Positions 62,192 to 64,000 of a stretch of 64,000 nucleotides of DNA are shown here, one piece after another. The notes beneath the pieces were generated by a model, which did no database searches, was not told where the DNA came from, and saw only the letters and a program-made list of their open reading frames with translations. The position numbers and the translations under genes are program-made. Origin of the DNA: a bacterium (GTDB lineage: Bacteria; SZUA-182; DTGQ01); assembly GCA_040755755.1 (NCBI GenBank), contig JBFLZW010000022.1, positions 241,360-305,359 of the forward strand, in the 5' to 3' direction. Every line of letters begins with the position of its first letter. The first letter of the stretch is position 1.

Positions 62192-63052
62192 ATGTCAACC
62201 TTTCACAGGGTAAAAAATAAACCGGCACCCGATCCTTTTCCGGTTATTATTACCGATTTGGACGGAACGCTTCTGGACCATCATACCTATTCCTTTGAAG
62301 AAGCCCGGCCGGCTCTGGAACTTATCCGGCAAAGAGGGATACCTCTCATCATGTGCAGCAGCAAAACAAGGGCCGAGATTGAAAAGATCAGAAAAAAGCT
62401 GAATAATGCAGATCCTTTTATCTCCGAGAACGGTGGCGGAGTCTTTGTTCCCGGCAACTATTTCTCCTTTCCCTTTTCTTTCGACCGGGAAAAGCATGGC
62501 TATAGCGTTATAGAGCTGGGAACCCGGTATGAAAAGCTGATTGAAGCCCTGAAGCGGATACAGGAAACGACAGGATTACCCCTGAAAGGCTTTTCCACAA
62601 TGAATACGGGGGAAGTCGCCGGATTGTGCGGTCTTTCCGTCGAAGATGCTTTCCTGGCCCGGCAAAGAGAATATGATGAACCTTTCCTGGTGGATGGTGG
62701 GACAGGCAGTGGTTTTCAGGAAGCGGAGAACACTATCTCTGAGGCTGTAAGGAAAGAAGGATTATTTCTTACCCGGGGAGGGAGGTTCTATCACCTGACA
62801 GGCCCCAGTGACAAGGGGAGAGCTGTCCGCATACTGCTGGAGCTGTTTCAACGCCAAAAGGGAAATATCTTCAGCATTGCACTCGGAGACAGCCGGAATG
62901 ATGCCCCGATGCTGAAGGAGGCTGATGTGGCTGTTTTGATTCAAAAAGAAGATGGTTCCTGTGAAGAGATAGAAGGATTAAGCGGTTTTCAATCCGATGC
63001 CCCAGGCCCCAGAGGCTGGAACAGGGCTATTTTGAGAATCCTGAAGGACTGA
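62192..63052 (+). CDS. mpgP: mannosyl-3-phosphoglycerate phosphatase-like HAD hydrolase
   Basis: A 286-residue HAD phosphatase of the IIB cap type: DLDGTLLDHH (Asp about 22, Asp 24), 'IMCSSKTRAEI' for motif II, Lys of 'SDKGRAV' and GDSRND for motif IV. The spacing and 'ENGGGVFVPGNYF' match mannosyl-3-phosphoglycerate phosphatases. It removes the phosphate from mannosyl- or glucosyl-3-phosphoglycerate to yield the solute. Divergent from the operon with a 107-base shared promoter region. GGGAGAG precedes the ATG. Confidence 0.85.
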   Translation: MSTFHRVKNKPAPDPFPVIITDLDGTLLDHHTYSFEEARPALELIRQRGIPLIMCSSKTRAEIEKIRKKLNNADPFISENGGGVFVPGNYFSFPFSFDREKHGYSVIELGTRYEKLIEALKRIQETTGLPLKGFSTMNTGEVAGLCGLSVEDAFLARQREYDEPFLVDGGTGSGFQEAENTISEAVRKEGLFLTRGGRFYHLTGPSDKGRAVRILLELFQRQKGNIFSIALGDSRNDAPMLKEADVAVLIQKEDGSCEEIEGLSGFQSDAPGPRGWNRAILRILKD

Positions 63053-63134
63053 AGACGCAGAGGTTTTTCTTCTGTGCTTTTCAACTACTCAGGCACAAAG
63101 GGGCAAAGGCACAGAGGCACAAAGTTTCCTTTGG

Positions 63135-63642
63135 TTATTTGATGTTCAACTCGTCAAACCAGGTATCGGCCGGCCCACATCCTTGAATGCGCAGGTAAAT
63201 TCGACAATGTAGATGCCCGCCGGACGGAGAGATGCGGACATAGCCTTGAAATGGTTGATGATGTCTTCATCGGAAATGCAGTAGCCGAGACTGTTGATGG
63301 GATTAATTGCCGCATCGAATTGGGGATTGAATTTCATTGTTTTCATATCGCCCAGGAGAACCTCGGCCTTTTCGCTCCACCCCGCCTCCCTGATTTTTTC
63401 CTGTGCATAGGAAACCATCTTCGTGTTGATATCATAGCCAGTGACACGGTAACCGTTTTGAGGAAAGGCTGTCAGATACATGCCGCTACCACAAGCTGGT
63501 TCCAGGATTTTCTTGACTTCAAAAGCAGCATATTTCCTGAAGCAATCAATAAAAAATTTCACCTCTCTGGAGACATCCCGTGAGAAGACAAATCATAGTA
63601 GAGCGGCAGGTTGTAGAAGAAAGAAGTATCAGTCGTGTCCAT
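63135..63642 (-). pseudogene. frameshifted class I SAM-dependent methyltransferase
   Basis: An ATG at 63640-63642 opens 'MDTTDTSFFYNLPLYYDLSS' but stops at 63559-63561; the main domain continues in another frame ('KKILEPACGSGMYLTAF' motif I, 'DAAINPINSLGY' motif). A further shift near 63175 would be needed to reach the natural-looking end 'ADTWFDELNIK' and the TAA at 63135. Two frameshifts suggest a dying gene; sequencing error is the alternative. Confidence 0.7.
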
Positions 63643-64000
63643 ACTATAAATTCCCCTTTTTAATTCTCCTTGCAAGGAATTAATCTCTTAAAAACCCTTT
63701 TGAAAGGTTTACAAGATAGCGTATCCTGACCTGGAGGTCAAGGGATTTCTCGGAAATTTTTTTTAAACTGAGGATTTGAGTTTCATAATATATTCTGACT
63801 CCTGACTTTTGGCTCCTGAACTCCTCTTCACTGGCCACTGGCCACTCCCTTCTGATTTCTGCCTTCTCCCGCATCAGCAATTCAGAGTGAGGAAAAATAG
63901 GGGTAAAAACATAGCAATATTGAGGAGATAGAAAAACATTCTCAAGAAATTTTTCGGATTATTTTGCTTTGATTGAAGGGATTTTTGTGATAAATCAGGG
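63643..64000. other. repeat-rich gene-free end of the window
   Basis: Contains 'ctgactcctgac' 7-base units (about 63793-63816) and 'actggccactggccact' (63829-63846), then an AT-rich stretch with no gene. A short minus-strand frame here reads through the 7-base repeats and is not supported. Confidence 0.5.

Noticed and set aside
63680-63880. 66-codon minus-strand frame near the window end
   Set aside because: Its middle is a translation of the 7-base repeat (RSQKSGVR) and there is no ribosome site or homology.

Overview
The window is chromosomal DNA from a Gram-negative bacterium. It encodes a TolC-type outer-membrane protein, lipobox lipoproteins, a periplasmic multihaem cytochrome and a sigma-54 activator. 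A flavodiiron protein, a six-haem NapC/NirT-like cytochrome and a Rieske protein point to anaerobic or microaerobic respiration. The gene mix and the abundant short intergenic repeats resemble uncultured Desulfobacterota-like lineages, but this placement is inference. No rRNA, tRNA, CRISPR array or intact transposase was found.

Layout: 1-7.7 kb carries an FmdB-type zinc ribbon, an alpha-glucan water dikinase homologue, a stand-alone Csx10-like RAMP protein, and a secreted peptidase S74 fibre-like protein with a decayed relative beside it. 7.7-17.2 kb is a leftward run of nine efflux genes (two ABC exporter sets, one membrane fusion protein, one TolC, one TetR regulator). 17.4-26 kb holds a flavodiiron protein, then a defence-like patch: an N6-adenine methyltransferase facing away from a 1332-residue DUF6079-type ATPase, followed by a broken MNT nucleotidyltransferase. 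26-35.4 kb is mainly metabolic: pRiA4b ORF-3-like protein, membrane spermidine-synthase-like protein, class I aldolase, SLC13 permease with sulfotransferase, HIT protein, and a phosphoesterase/nucleotidyltransferase pair.

35.4-56.2 kb is rich in exported proteins of unknown role. It includes two small paralogues that share an unusual Cys motif, a calcium-repeat lipoprotein and two very large secreted proteins. It also holds a probable cAMP module (class II phosphodiesterase-like MBL protein plus CHASE2 adenylate cyclase), a decaying VapBC pair, the cytochrome and Rieske genes, a lone CbiM and a membrane-bound sigma-54 activator with a matching -24/-12 promoter just downstream.

56.2-63.1 kb is the most coherent system. 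It looks like a compatible-solute locus for glucosylglycerate or mannosyl(glucosyl)glycerate: glycerate kinase, a 1076-residue fusion of an MGS-like glycosyltransferase, two universal stress protein domains and a glucosyl-3-phosphoglycerate synthase, then a third glycosyltransferase, with a divergent mannosyl-3-phosphoglycerate phosphatase. The window ends in a frameshifted methyltransferase and repeat-rich DNA.

Gene decay and repeat insertion recur. There are five degraded genes, a 57-base dispersed repeat in two copies, 7-base tandem repeats at several sites (one extending the cytochrome reading frame), and duplicated hairpins.
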